Positions 54,517-62,722 of a stretch of 64,000 nt of DNA are shown one piece after another. The DNA is from Roseomonas indoligenes (lineage in GTDB: Bacteria > Pseudomonadota > Alphaproteobacteria > Acetobacterales > Acetobacteraceae). Both the position numbers and the translations under genes were made by a program. Each line of letters begins with the position of its first letter. Positions within the stretch are counted from its first letter, which is position 1. The notes under the pieces are model-generated. The model had not been told where the DNA came from. It was given only the letters and a program-made list of their open reading frames with translations, and searched no databases. The stretch covers positions 124,001 through 188,000 of the forward strand of contig NZ_JAGIZA010000012.1 in the NCBI RefSeq assembly GCF_017813365.1. Reading direction: 5' to 3'.

Positions 54517-55488
54517 TTACCCGGCCTGGATGCCCGCGGCGCGGATAAGCTGACCCCACTTGCCGATCTCGCCCTCCAGGAAGGTGCGGAAGTCGTCGGA
54601 GCGTAGGAGGCCCGGGCTGGCGCCGAGTGTCGCGAGCCTCTCGCCCAGGGCCGGGTCCTTCAGCGCGCCTTCCACGGCCACCGCCACGCGCGCGGCGACG
54701 TCCGGCGGTGTGCCGGCGGGCGCAAACAGGCCATGCCACTCCAGGCTCTCGTAGCCCGGCAGGGTCTCGGCCACAGCCGGCACGCCGGGCAGGCGTGCCA
54801 CCGGATCCCGGCCGGTATGGGCGATGACGCGCAGCCCCTCCTGCCCGTGCAGCGGGAGGGCGGAGGTGGCGGTGGAGACGATCATGCCGATCCGCCCGCC
54901 GCGCAGGTCGTTCTGCGCGGCCGGGGTGTCGCGGTAGGGCACGTGGGTAATCTCGACCCCGGCCGTTCGATTGAACAGCTCCAGCGCCAGATGCTGGGAG
55001 GAGCCGGTGCCGGTGCTCGCGCAGGCGATCTCGCCAGGCTTCGACTTCGCCAGCGCTATCAACTCCGGCACTGTCCGCGCCGGGCAGCTTGGGCCGAGTA
55101 GCAGCACGTTGGGCACGGTGACGATGCGCGCCACTGGCAGGAAATCCCGCCGCGGATCGTAGGGCAGGCGCGGCATCAGCGCCGGGTTGATCGCGAAGCC
55201 GCTGGCATCGTCGAGCAGGGTGTAGCCGTCGGGCCTGGACTGCGCGACGGCATTGGCCGCGATGGTACCGCCCGCGCCCGCCCGGTTCTCAATCACCACG
55301 GGCTGGCCGAGCACTTCCGTCACCCGGGGAAAGACCAGCCGCGCCACCGTGTCCACCGCACCGCCGGCACCGTAGGAGACGATCATCCGCACCGGCCGCG
55401 CCGGCCAGGCCTCCTGCGCCCGCAGTGGCAGCGGAAGCAGCCCGGCCACCGTTGCGACGAGGGTATGCCTGCGCGACATTGTCATCAC
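54517..55488 (-). CDS. Bug/TctC-family periplasmic receptor
   Basis: A 323-residue carboxylate-binding protein with leader SRRHTLVATVAGLLPLPLRA. Family segments are RPVRMIVSYGAGGAVDTVAR, VVIENRAGAGGTIAANAVAQ and THVPYRDTPAAQNDL. It is the last gene of a five-gene minus-strand set with a CoA-transferase, another Bug receptor, a CitE-type lyase and an amidohydrolase. The ligand is unknown, presumably a di- or tricarboxylate. Confidence 0.9.
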   Translation of the reverse strand: MMTMSRRHTLVATVAGLLPLPLRAQEAWPARPVRMIVSYGAGGAVDTVARLVFPRVTEVLGQPVVIENRAGAGGTIAANAVAQSRPDGYTLLDDASGFAINPALMPRLPYDPRRDFLPVARIVTVPNVLLLGPSCPARTVPELIALAKSKPGEIACASTGTGSSQHLALELFNRTAGVEITHVPYRDTPAAQNDLRGGRIGMIVSTATSALPLHGQEGLRVIAHTGRDPVARLPGVPAVAETLPGYESLEWHGLFAPAGTPPDVAARVAVAVEGALKDPALGERLATLGASPGLLRSDDFRTFLEGEIGKWGQLIRAAGIQAG

Positions 55489-55510
55489 CGTCTCCTCCCG
55501 TTTCGCCGGC

Positions 55511-56749
55511 TCAGCCGCGCACGATGCCGGCCGCGCGCAGCCGTGCTAGTTCCTCCTCGCCCAAGGCTGGGTTGAGGATCTCGTCGTTGTGCTCACCGAG
55601 GCGCGGCGCAGGGCGGGCCAGCACGCCGGGCGTGGCGGAGAGCCGCGGCACCATCCCGTGCATTGGCACGAAGCCGCCGGGCATGTCTTCGTCCGGCACC
55701 TCGATCAGCGCCTCGCGCTCCGCGACGAAACCGTCCTCCAGCAGGTCGGCGGCGTCCATGATCGGGCCGATGGTGACGCCAGCCCGGTCGAAGTGCTCCA
55801 GCACCTCCGCCTTGTCGCGCTCGCCGATGAAGGCGCCGATGATGCCGTCCAGCTCCTGCCAGTTCCGCAGCCGATCCGGGTTAGTGCGGAAGCGCGGGTC
55901 CTCGATCAGCTCCGGCCGCCCGATGGAGCGCAGCAGCTTCTCCGTCATGCCCTGGGTGGAGGAGGAAAGGCAGACCCAGCCGCCGTCGCGGGCCTGATAG
56001 GCGTTGCGGGGGGCGGTGTTGGTGCTGCGGCTGCCCGTGCGCTGTTTCGTGCGGCCAGTCAGGCGGTAGTTGGCGGTCTGCGGATCCATTACCGCCAGCA
56101 TCGGATCGATCAGCGAGAGGTCGATGACCTGCCCCTGCCCTGTCCGCTCGGCGTGTCGCAGCGCGATGGTGGCGGAGGCCGCGCCGTAGATGCCGGCATA
56201 GCAATCCCCCATGAACATCGGCGGCAGCACCGGCTCACGGTCCGCGAAGCCGTTGACGGCGGCAAAGCCGGAATAACCTTCCACCAGGGTGCCGAAGCCC
56301 GGCTTGTGGCGGTAGGGCCCGTCCTGTCCCCAGCCGCTGATGCGGATGATGACGAGGGCCGGGTTGATCGCCAGCAGGGACTCCGGGGAGAGGCCCATGG
56401 CCTCCAGCACGCCGGGGCGGAAGCTCTCAACCAGCATGGCGGCGTCGCGCACCAGGGCGCGCACCACGCCCTGCGCCTCGGGGCTCCGCAGGTCCAGGCA
56501 GATGCTCTTCTTGTTGCGGCACCAGCTCTTCCAGGAGGTCTCCACGCCCTGCACCTTCCAGGCGCGGAGCGTGTCGCCTTCCGGTGGCTCCACCTTCACC
56601 ACCTCGGCGCCGTGGTCCGCCAGCACCATGGTCAGCGTGTTGCCGGCCACCAATCTCGCGAGGTCCAGCACGCGCACCCCGTCCAGCGGGCCGCACGCTG
56701 TCGGGTCGAACGCCTTGCGGTGCAGGCGGGAAGGCGCGTGCTCGTCCAT
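55511..56749 (-). CDS. CaiB/BaiF-type (class III) CoA-transferase
   Basis: A 412-residue family III CoA-transferase. It opens GPLDGVRVLDLARLVAGN, with VVKVEPPEGDTLR and the catalytic aspartate D182 in MFMGDCYAGIYGA. It moves CoA from a donor such as succinyl-CoA to an organic acid. The ATG at 56749 follows the upstream Bug stop by two bases. Next to a CitE-type lyase this suggests activation of a hydroxy-dicarboxylate followed by cleavage, as in citramalate or itaconate breakdown; the exact acid is inferred only. Confidence 0.92.
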   Translation of the reverse strand: MDEHAPSRLHRKAFDPTACGPLDGVRVLDLARLVAGNTLTMVLADHGAEVVKVEPPEGDTLRAWKVQGVETSWKSWCRNKKSICLDLRSPEAQGVVRALVRDAAMLVESFRPGVLEAMGLSPESLLAINPALVIIRISGWGQDGPYRHKPGFGTLVEGYSGFAAVNGFADREPVLPPMFMGDCYAGIYGAASATIALRHAERTGQGQVIDLSLIDPMLAVMDPQTANYRLTGRTKQRTGSRSTNTAPRNAYQARDGGWVCLSSSTQGMTEKLLRSIGRPELIEDPRFRTNPDRLRNWQELDGIIGAFIGERDKAEVLEHFDRAGVTIGPIMDAADLLEDGFVAEREALIEVPDEDMPGGFVPMHGMVPRLSATPGVLARPAPRLGEHNDEILNPALGEEELARLRAAGIVRG

Positions 56750-56751
56750 GC

Positions 56752-57732
56752 TCAATCGATCCGGATGTTGGCGGCGGTGGCAACCTGCTTCCAGCGGGCG
56801 ATGTCCCCCTTCAGGAAGGCGTCGAACTCGCCGGGCGGGCGCGGGGAAGGCTCGGCGCCCTCGCCGCGCAGGTAGTTTGCCAGCCTGCCTTCCCCGAGCG
56901 CCTCGTTGGCCGTGGCGTTCAGCTTCTCCACGATCTCGCGCGGGGTGCCGCGGCGGGCCAGCAGGCCCCACCAGATCTCGGCACTGTAGTCGAGCCCGCT
57001 CTCCTTCGGGGTGGGCGCCTGCGGCCCGCTGGCCGGGCGCGCTTCCGACGTCCAGCCGAGGATCTTCACGCTGCCGTCCTTCACCAGCCCGGCGGCGGAG
57101 GGGACCGTGGTGAACAGGAGCTGGATGGTGCCGGCCACGAGGTCCGTCGTCGCCGGCCCCATGCCGCGATAGGGGATGTGCACCAGCTTCAGCCCGCCGG
57201 CCTTCTGCGCGAAGAGCTCGGCGGAGAGCTGGTTGATGCTGCCAGGGCCGGCGGAGCCGTAATCCACCTTGCCGGGATTCGCGCGGACGTATTCCGCCAG
57301 TTCCCGAAGATTGTTCGCCGGGAAGGACTTCGTGGCCAGCACCAGCAGCGGCGCCGTGGCCGCCAGCGCCACGCCTTCGAAGTCGTTGACGGCGTCGTAG
57401 GGCGTGTTCTGCGTCGCCGCGCTGGTGGAGAAGGTCGAGGAGGTGACGAGCAGCGTGTAGCCATCCGCGGGCGCGCGGGCGATCTCGCCCGAGCCCACCG
57501 TGCTGCCGGCGCCTGGCTTGTTCTCCACAACGAAGGGCTGGCCCAGGCGGCGCTGGAAGTGCTCGGCCAGCGGGCGCGCCACGGCGTCGTTGGAACCGCC
57601 GGGGGTGAAAGGCACCACCACGCGCACGCTTCGGCTGGGCCAGCTGCCCTGCGCGCGGGCGAGCCCCGGCAGCACGAGCGGTGCGGCCAAGGCGCTGGCC
57701 AGGACGCCGCGGCGCCGGATCGTGAACTCCAT
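56752..57732 (-). CDS. Bug/TctC-family periplasmic receptor
   Basis: A 326-residue carboxylate-binding protein with a twin-arginine-like leader (TIRRRGVLASALAAPLVLPGLARA). Family segments are RSVRVVVPFTPGGSNDAVAR, VVENKPGAGSTVGSGEIA and VHIPYRGMGPATTDLVAG. It differs clearly in sequence from the receptor two genes downstream, so this is not a recent tandem copy. It lies between the lyase gene (24 bases upstream) and the CoA-transferase gene. Confidence 0.9.
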   Translation of the reverse strand: MEFTIRRRGVLASALAAPLVLPGLARAQGSWPSRSVRVVVPFTPGGSNDAVARPLAEHFQRRLGQPFVVENKPGAGSTVGSGEIARAPADGYTLLVTSSTFSTSAATQNTPYDAVNDFEGVALAATAPLLVLATKSFPANNLRELAEYVRANPGKVDYGSAGPGSINQLSAELFAQKAGGLKLVHIPYRGMGPATTDLVAGTIQLLFTTVPSAAGLVKDGSVKILGWTSEARPASGPQAPTPKESGLDYSAEIWWGLLARRGTPREIVEKLNATANEALGEGRLANYLRGEGAEPSPRPPGEFDAFLKGDIARWKQVATAANIRID

Positions 57733-57756
57733 CGTCGTTTCCTTCCGTGTTCTTGC

Positions 57757-58650
57757 TCAGGCCGCAGTTGGGAGACCAAGACGACTCGCCAGGGCCAGCA
57801 CCGCGCGGGCACTGGCGGCGAAGGGCGCGTCCACCATCTGCCCGTCCACGGTGTAGGCGCCGATCCCCTTCGCCTCAGCCTCCTCCGCCGCCGCCACCAC
57901 ACGGGCCGCGCGGGCGATCTCGGCCTCGCTTGGCTGGAAGGCGGCGTTCACCACGGCGATCTGGCTGGGATGGATGCAGGACTTCCCGGCAAAGCCGAGC
58001 CGGCGCGACGCTTCGGCCTCCGTGCGGCAGCGATCGAGGGACGCGAAAGCGGCCAGGGCACCATCGAAAGCCGGCACCCGCGCCTCCGCCGCCGCCATCC
58101 GCACCTGCAGGCGCACGTGGTGCAGCGCCGTTTCGTCGTCCCGCGCAATGCCGAAGGGCTCGAACAGGTCGCCGTAGCCGATCTGCAGGCCGGTCACGCG
58201 CGGATCGGCGCAGGCGATCTCGGCGGCCAGGCGCAGGCCGCGAGGCGTCTCGATATTCGCCAGGATGCCGCAGGGCGCGGCGCCGGTGGCAGCCTCCGCG
58301 CGAGCGATCGCGGCCACGGCCTCCCGCACCATGGCCGCGTCCTCGACCATGGGCAGGTTGATGGCGTCCAGACCGGGGCCGACCAGGGCAGCCACGTCGT
58401 CCGCGAAGTGCGGGGTGCCCGGCGCGTTCACGCGCACGATGTGCAGCTTGCCCGCCGCGCGGAGGGCCGGATCGCGCAGCGCGGCGGCGACATTGGCGCG
58501 GGCCTCGGCCTTGCGCTCCGGCGCAACGGAATCCTCCAGGTCGAAGCTCAGCGCATCGGCGGCCGAGGCGGCACCCTTGGCGAAGAGTTCCGGCCGCGTG
58601 CCCGGCAGGAACAGCTTGCTGCGCATGGCGTCGAGGGAAGCGGGGGTCAT
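57757..58650 (-). CDS. CitE/HpcH-family CoA-ester lyase
   Basis: A 297-residue HpcH/HpaI aldolase-family protein of the citrate lyase beta type. It begins RSKLFLPGTRPELFAKG and has DALSFDLEDSVAPERKAEAR, ILANIETPRGLRLA, GYGDLFEPFGI and GFAGKSCIHPSQIAVVN. It cleaves CoA esters such as malyl-, citramalyl- or citryl-CoA into acyl-CoA plus a 2-oxo acid. AGGAG precedes the ATG at 58650. It lies 11 bases after the amidohydrolase stop, so the two share a transcript. Confidence 0.92.
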   Translation of the reverse strand: MTPASLDAMRSKLFLPGTRPELFAKGAASAADALSFDLEDSVAPERKAEARANVAAALRDPALRAAGKLHIVRVNAPGTPHFADDVAALVGPGLDAINLPMVEDAAMVREAVAAIARAEAATGAAPCGILANIETPRGLRLAAEIACADPRVTGLQIGYGDLFEPFGIARDDETALHHVRLQVRMAAAEARVPAFDGALAAFASLDRCRTEAEASRRLGFAGKSCIHPSQIAVVNAAFQPSEAEIARAARVVAAAEEAEAKGIGAYTVDGQMVDAPFAASARAVLALASRLGLPTAA

Positions 58651-58661
58651 GGCGCTCCTGT

Positions 58662-59501
58662 TCAGGCGAAGCCGTAGAGGGTGGCGGGATTGTCCGCCAG
58701 GATGCGGTCCGCCAGGCGCGGCCCGGCCCATTCGGCCAGCAGGTCCAGCAGCTCGGCGTCGTCGGGCTTGTGGACCTTGGTCACGTGCGGCCAGTCGCTG
58801 CCCCAGACCAGGCGTTCCGGCGCCTCCGCGACGAAGGCGTGGGCGATGCGCCCGGCATCCGAATAGGGCGGGCCGGCGCGGGTGTTCAGATAGGCGCCGG
58901 AGAGCTTCACCCAGGCCCGCCCGGCCTGCAGCAGCCGTGCCACGACGGCGAAGGCCGGGTGATCCGGTCCCGCATCGGGCGGCAGCCGGGCCATGTGGTC
59001 GAAGACCAGAGGACATGGGAGGTCCGCCAGCATGCCCGCGGCCGCCGCGATCTGATCCGCCATGAGGTGCAGTTGCAGGTGCCAGCCCAGCGGCGCGACG
59101 CGGGCGGCGAGCGCGGGGATGTCGGCCATGGCGAGCGGCGCATCGGCCGGATTCCAGAGGCTTAGCCGCAGCCCGCGCACGCCGCCCGTGTCCAGGCGGC
59201 GGAACTCGGCCTCCGGCGTGTCGGGCGGCAGCACGGCGATGCCGCGACCGTCCGGGCCGAGCTGCGCCAGCGCGTCCAGCAGCGCGGCTGGGTCGGTGCC
59301 GTGGTGCTTGGCCTGCACCAGCACGGCGCGGCTGGTGCCGAGGCGGTGCTGGAGCAGCCGGTAATCGGCCAGCGTCATGCCCGAGGTGAGCGCCGCGCCG
59401 GGAAAGCGGGCGTCCAGGACGTGCAGGTGGGAATCGCAGGCTCCCGGCGGCACGGGGTGGCGCGGAGGCGCCGTGCCGGTGGAGTTCGGCACGGCGGTCA
59501 T
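58662..59501 (-). CDS. Amidohydrolase-2-family hydrolase (LigI/dicarboxylate lactonase-like)
   Basis: A 279-residue TIM-barrel metal hydrolase. The first strand has CDSHLHVLD (H25, H27), later come LQLHLMADQ and VFDHMARLP, and the last strand has WGSDWPHV. This pattern fits 2-pyrone-4,6-dicarboxylate lactonase (LigI) and sugar-lactone relatives. ATG at 59501 is chosen over an upstream frame that crosses the promoter region. It is the first gene of the five-gene organic-acid set and diverges from the LysR regulator. Confidence 0.86.
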   Translation of the reverse strand: MTAVPNSTGTAPPRHPVPPGACDSHLHVLDARFPGAALTSGMTLADYRLLQHRLGTSRAVLVQAKHHGTDPAALLDALAQLGPDGRGIAVLPPDTPEAEFRRLDTGGVRGLRLSLWNPADAPLAMADIPALAARVAPLGWHLQLHLMADQIAAAAGMLADLPCPLVFDHMARLPPDAGPDHPAFAVVARLLQAGRAWVKLSGAYLNTRAGPPYSDAGRIAHAFVAEAPERLVWGSDWPHVTKVHKPDDAELLDLLAEWAGPRLADRILADNPATLYGFA

Positions 59502-59588
59502 GGCATGGAACCGGTATGGCCGGCGCGCATGGATTGTCCCTTCCCATTCCGGCGCTGTGCCGCGCCTTCCCGCGCAGGATGGCGGCAA

Positions 59589-59619
59589 ATGCCGGCCACG
59601 TATAATGCAATGCTGGCAT
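59589..59619. promoter_or_regulatory. Inverted repeat with embedded TATAAT in the LysR/amidohydrolase divergent region
   Basis: Arms ATGCCGGC (59589-59596) and GCTGGCAT (59612-59619) match in 7 of 8 pairs with a 15-base spacer. A perfect TATAAT lies at 59601-59606 on the plus strand, 32 bases before the LysR ATG, without an evident -35. This is the expected place for a LysR-type binding site. Confidence 0.45.
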
Positions 59620-59638
59620 CGATTGATGAGGCGCAGTC

Positions 59639-60520
59639 ATGCACCTGCCCATGGACGACGTGCAGGCCTTCGTAATGGTGGCCGAGTTGGGCAGCTTCAC
59701 CCGTGCGGCAGAGCGGCTGGCGCTGACGCAGACTGGGCTGACCCGGCGGATTCAGCGGCTGGAAGGCTTCGTCGGCCTCTCCCTGCTGGACCGGACCAGC
59801 CGGCGGACGAGCCTGACCGCCGCCGGCCGGGAGTTCCTGCCGCTCGCGAAGCGTGTCGTTGAAGACCTGACGCACGGGCTGGAGCGGCTGCGGACCACCG
59901 CCCGGCTGAGCGCCGGCGATGTCACCCTGGCCACCATGCCGGCCGTTGCCTACCAGCGTCTGCCCGGCGTGCTGGAGGCCTATGCCCGCCGGCATCCCGG
60001 CAACCGGGTGATGCTGCTGGAGCGGTCCGGCGCGCTGGTGACGGAGGCGGTGCGGCGGGGCGACGCCGAGTTCGGCATCCACATCGTGGGGGATCCGCAG
60101 GAGGATCTCGCGGAGGACCTACTCTCGGCCGATCCGCTGGTTCTGGTCTGCCACCCCGGCCATGCCCTCGCCTCCCGCGCTTCGGTGGTCTGGGCGGAAC
60201 TGCGGGCCGACGAACTCATCACCCTTGGCGGCAGCAGCGGCAACCGCGCGCTGGTGGAGATGCAGCTCTCCCATGTCGGCCTGCCCGGGCGCGGCCGCTT
60301 CGTGGTGGAGAACACGCCGAGCGCCATGGCCCTGGCCGCGACGGGGGTGGCGGCCGCCATCCTGCCCTCCTCGGCCGGGCGCGGCCTGCTGCCAGGGGTG
60401 CTGGTCGAGGTGCCGCTGGTTGAACCCGTGCTCCACCGCCGGCTGGGGCTCGTCCGGCGACGGCGAGAGGCGCTGACCCCCGCATCGGCGGCGCTCTACC
60501 GGATGTTGCTGCCGGGATGA
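59639..60520 (+). CDS. LysR-family transcriptional regulator
   Basis: A 293-residue LysR regulator. The N-terminal helix-turn-helix reads AFVMVAELGSFTRAAERLALTQTGLTRRIQRLE region (residues about 9-41), followed by LLDRTSRRTSLTAAGREFL. The effector domain spans about residues 90-290. It faces the five-gene Bug/CoA-transferase/lyase set across 137 bases and most likely controls it in response to the pathway's organic acid. Confidence 0.95.
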   Translation: MHLPMDDVQAFVMVAELGSFTRAAERLALTQTGLTRRIQRLEGFVGLSLLDRTSRRTSLTAAGREFLPLAKRVVEDLTHGLERLRTTARLSAGDVTLATMPAVAYQRLPGVLEAYARRHPGNRVMLLERSGALVTEAVRRGDAEFGIHIVGDPQEDLAEDLLSADPLVLVCHPGHALASRASVVWAELRADELITLGGSSGNRALVEMQLSHVGLPGRGRFVVENTPSAMALAATGVAAAILPSSAGRGLLPGVLVEVPLVEPVLHRRLGLVRRRREALTPASAALYRMLLPG

Positions 60521-60547
60521 CGTCCTGCGCCGGCCGGTGGCTCCGCT

Positions 60548-60955
60548 TCAGCCGGCGGGCGTGAACATGGGAATGGGCTGGCCGTCCTCGCTCTTGACGA
60601 AGACGAGGCGGACGGGCTGGCCCACCTTCAGTGTCGCGAAGTCGCAATCGACGATGTTCGTCATGATGCGCGGCCCCTCTTCCAGTTCCACATAGGCGAT
60701 CGCGTAGGGGGTTTTCGCCCGCATGATGCTGAAGGTGTAGATCGTGCCCCGACCGCTGGCGGGCACGAGTTCAACCTCGCCCTCATCGTCGAAGGGGTCG
60801 ACCGGGCGTGGCGGGTAGTGGAAGGCGCCTGTCGCGGTGTTGCGGCCGATCAGCAGCCGGCCCTGCTTCGCCGCCTCCCAGAAGGGGCGGGTGGAGGGGT
60901 CCGGGGTGGGGCTCGGCGGCACACGCTGCGCGATGCTGTCGCTCATCGCCGTCAT
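60548..60955 (-). CDS. DUF35/OB-fold protein, thiolase partner, zinc ribbon degenerate
   Basis: A 135-residue OB-fold protein of the DUF35 (ChsH2/acyl-CoA-binding) family. The FWEAAKQGRLLIGR start, YPPRPVDP and the OB-fold segment GTIYTFSIMRAKTPYAIAYVELEEG are typical. Usual members carry an N-terminal zinc ribbon with two C-x-x-C pairs; here those positions read RNTATG and PVDPFD and the protein has only one cysteine. The ATG overlaps the thiolase-gene stop as ATGA, and the pair probably forms one complex on acyl-CoA. Confidence 0.9.
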   Translation of the reverse strand: MTAMSDSIAQRVPPSPTPDPSTRPFWEAAKQGRLLIGRNTATGAFHYPPRPVDPFDDEGEVELVPASGRGTIYTFSIMRAKTPYAIAYVELEEGPRIMTNIVDCDFATLKVGQPVRLVFVKSEDGQPIPMFTPAG

Positions 60956-62130
60956 TCCCTTTCCAGGACTAGGGTCGCGCTGCCGTGGCGGGTCCCGAGC
61001 GAGCCGCCCGTCCCGTGGGCGAGCGCGAGATCGCAGTTCGGCACCTGGACGGCGGGATGGGCTTCCCCGCGCAGCTGCCGCACCGCCTCGATCACCTTGG
61101 TGATGCCGCCGCGGTTCGCAGGGTGGTTGTTGCAGAGCCCGCCGCCATCCGTGTTGAAGGGCAGCCGGCCGATGCCGCTGATCAGGTTGCCGTCCGCCAC
61201 GAAGGCGCCGCCCCTGCCCTTCTCGCAGAAGCCGAGATCCTCCAGCTGCATCAGCATGGTGATGGTGAAGCTGTCGTAGATGCTGGCATATTTGATGTCG
61301 GCCGGCGTGACCCCCGCCTCCTCGAAGGCGCGGGGGCCGGAGGAGCGGGCGCCGGTGTAGGTCAGGTCCAGCCGCCCGCCCATCTGGTGCTTCACCGCCT
61401 CTCCCGCGCCGCGCACCGAGACGACAGGGCGCCCGAGGGAGCGGGCGATCTCCGGCCGCACGACCACGAGCGCGCCGCCGCCATCGGAGATGACGCAGCA
61501 GTCCAGCCGGTGCAGCGGGTCCGCGACCAGGGGTGAGGCCAGCACCTCCTCCACCGTCACGACGTTGCGGAGCATCGCGTGCTCATTGTGCTGCGCGTGG
61601 TGGCTGGCCGCCACCTTGATCCAGGCCAGTTGCTCGCTCGTCGTCCCGTACTCGTGCATGTGGCGCCGCGCGCACATCGCGTACATGTTCGCGATGGCGG
61701 CGCCGTAGGGGTATTCGAACTGCACGTCGGGCTGCGCGGGGTTGCCGGCGCGCGGCGCCGTGCCGGTGGCTTGGCCTTCCGATCGCGGGCGCCCGGCGAG
61801 GGTTATCAGCGCCACGTCGCAGCGGCCGAGCGCGATCGCCCCCGCTGCATGGGCCACGTGAGCGAGGTAGGAGCTTCCCCCGATATCCGTGGAATCGACA
61901 TGGCGCAGCCGGTCCAGCCCGAGATAGTCGGCCATGCTGAGCGGCCCCATGCCGGGGGCGTCCCCGGCGCAGAAGTAGCCGTCCACATCGGCGCGGGTCA
62001 GGCCGGCGTCGCGCAGTGCGCCGAGGGCGACCTCGGCATGAAGCTGGGCCGTGCTCTTGTCCCCGGCCTTGCGCGTCGGGTGCTCATAAGCGCCGGCGAT
62101 GCAGGCCTTCCCTCGGATGCTCAAGCGCAC
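60952..62130 (-). CDS. Thiolase-fold lipid-transfer/aldolase-like protein without the nucleophilic cysteine
   Basis: A 392-residue thiolase-superfamily protein of the SCP-x/Ltp type (ADVDGYFCAGDAPG, ASIYDSFTITMLMQLEDLGFCEKG, NNHPANRGGITKVIEAVRQL, AHGTGGSLGTRHGSATLVLERE). At the usual cysteine the sequence is DIGGSSYLAHV. Actinobacterial Ltp2 proteins of this kind act as retro-aldolases on CoA esters with a DUF35 partner; an overlapping DUF35 gene follows here. The start is GTG at 62130, with a TTG six bases later also possible by ribosome-site spacing. Confidence 0.88.
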   Translation of the reverse strand: MRLSIRGKACIAGAYEHPTRKAGDKSTAQLHAEVALGALRDAGLTRADVDGYFCAGDAPGMGPLSMADYLGLDRLRHVDSTDIGGSSYLAHVAHAAGAIALGRCDVALITLAGRPRSEGQATGTAPRAGNPAQPDVQFEYPYGAAIANMYAMCARRHMHEYGTTSEQLAWIKVAASHHAQHNEHAMLRNVVTVEEVLASPLVADPLHRLDCCVISDGGGALVVVRPEIARSLGRPVVSVRGAGEAVKHQMGGRLDLTYTGARSSGPRAFEEAGVTPADIKYASIYDSFTITMLMQLEDLGFCEKGRGGAFVADGNLISGIGRLPFNTDGGGLCNNHPANRGGITKVIEAVRQLRGEAHPAVQVPNCDLALAHGTGGSLGTRHGSATLVLERE

Positions 62131-62189
62131 TCTCCTTCCTCACCCGCCCTGGATTCCGGGCGGCCTGCCGTGTTGTCGCCGGAGTCGCC

Positions 62190-62708
62190 TCAGCCCTTGG
62201 TGCCGAGCGGCCCGAGGTAGTCGCGCTTGCCGATCGGCGCACCGAGATGCCGGAGGATGTCGTAGGCGGTAGTCACGTGGAAGTAGAAGTTCGGCAGGGC
62301 GAAGCCGAGCAGGTAGTCCGCCCCCGGCAGCGTGGTCGGGCGGCTCTGCGGGCCGTAGGTGATGCTGCGGCCCTCGCTGCCCTCGAAAGCCTCCGCCGGG
62401 ACGGATTGCAGGAACTCCACCGTTGCCGCGACACGCTGGAGTAGGTCGTCGACGCTGGCCTCCTCGTCAGGAAAGGAGGGAGCGGGAAGCCCCGACAACC
62501 GGGCCGCCGCGAACTTGGAGGTGTCGCTCGCGCGCTGAACCTGACCAGCCAGGGTCAGCATGTCGGGCGCGAGCCGCGCCTGCACGAGTTCCGCGGGATC
62601 GATGCCCGAAGCGGCCGCATGAGCGGCACCCTTCTCGAGCAGGGTGGACAGCACGCCGAGGCCGCGCAGCAAGACGGGAACGGAGGCCTGGTACATCGAG
62701 AGCGGCAT
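62190..62708 (-). CDS. DUF1993-family protein
   Basis: A 172-residue protein of the DUF1993 family, a four-helix DinB-like fold of unknown function. Typical stretches are SMYQASVPVLLRGLGVLSTLLEKG, LAPDMLTLAGQVQRASD and PNFYFHVTTAYDILRHLGAPIGKRDYLG. The ATG at 62708 is chosen; an upstream start would overlap the dehydrogenase gene. It lies in the TetR-headed operon, but its role there is not evident. Confidence 0.9.
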   Translation of the reverse strand: MPLSMYQASVPVLLRGLGVLSTLLEKGAAHAAASGIDPAELVQARLAPDMLTLAGQVQRASDTSKFAAARLSGLPAPSFPDEEASVDDLLQRVAATVEFLQSVPAEAFEGSEGRSITYGPQSRPTTLPGADYLLGFALPNFYFHVTTAYDILRHLGAPIGKRDYLGPLGTKG

Positions 62709-62722
62709 GGTCTTGCGGTCCT

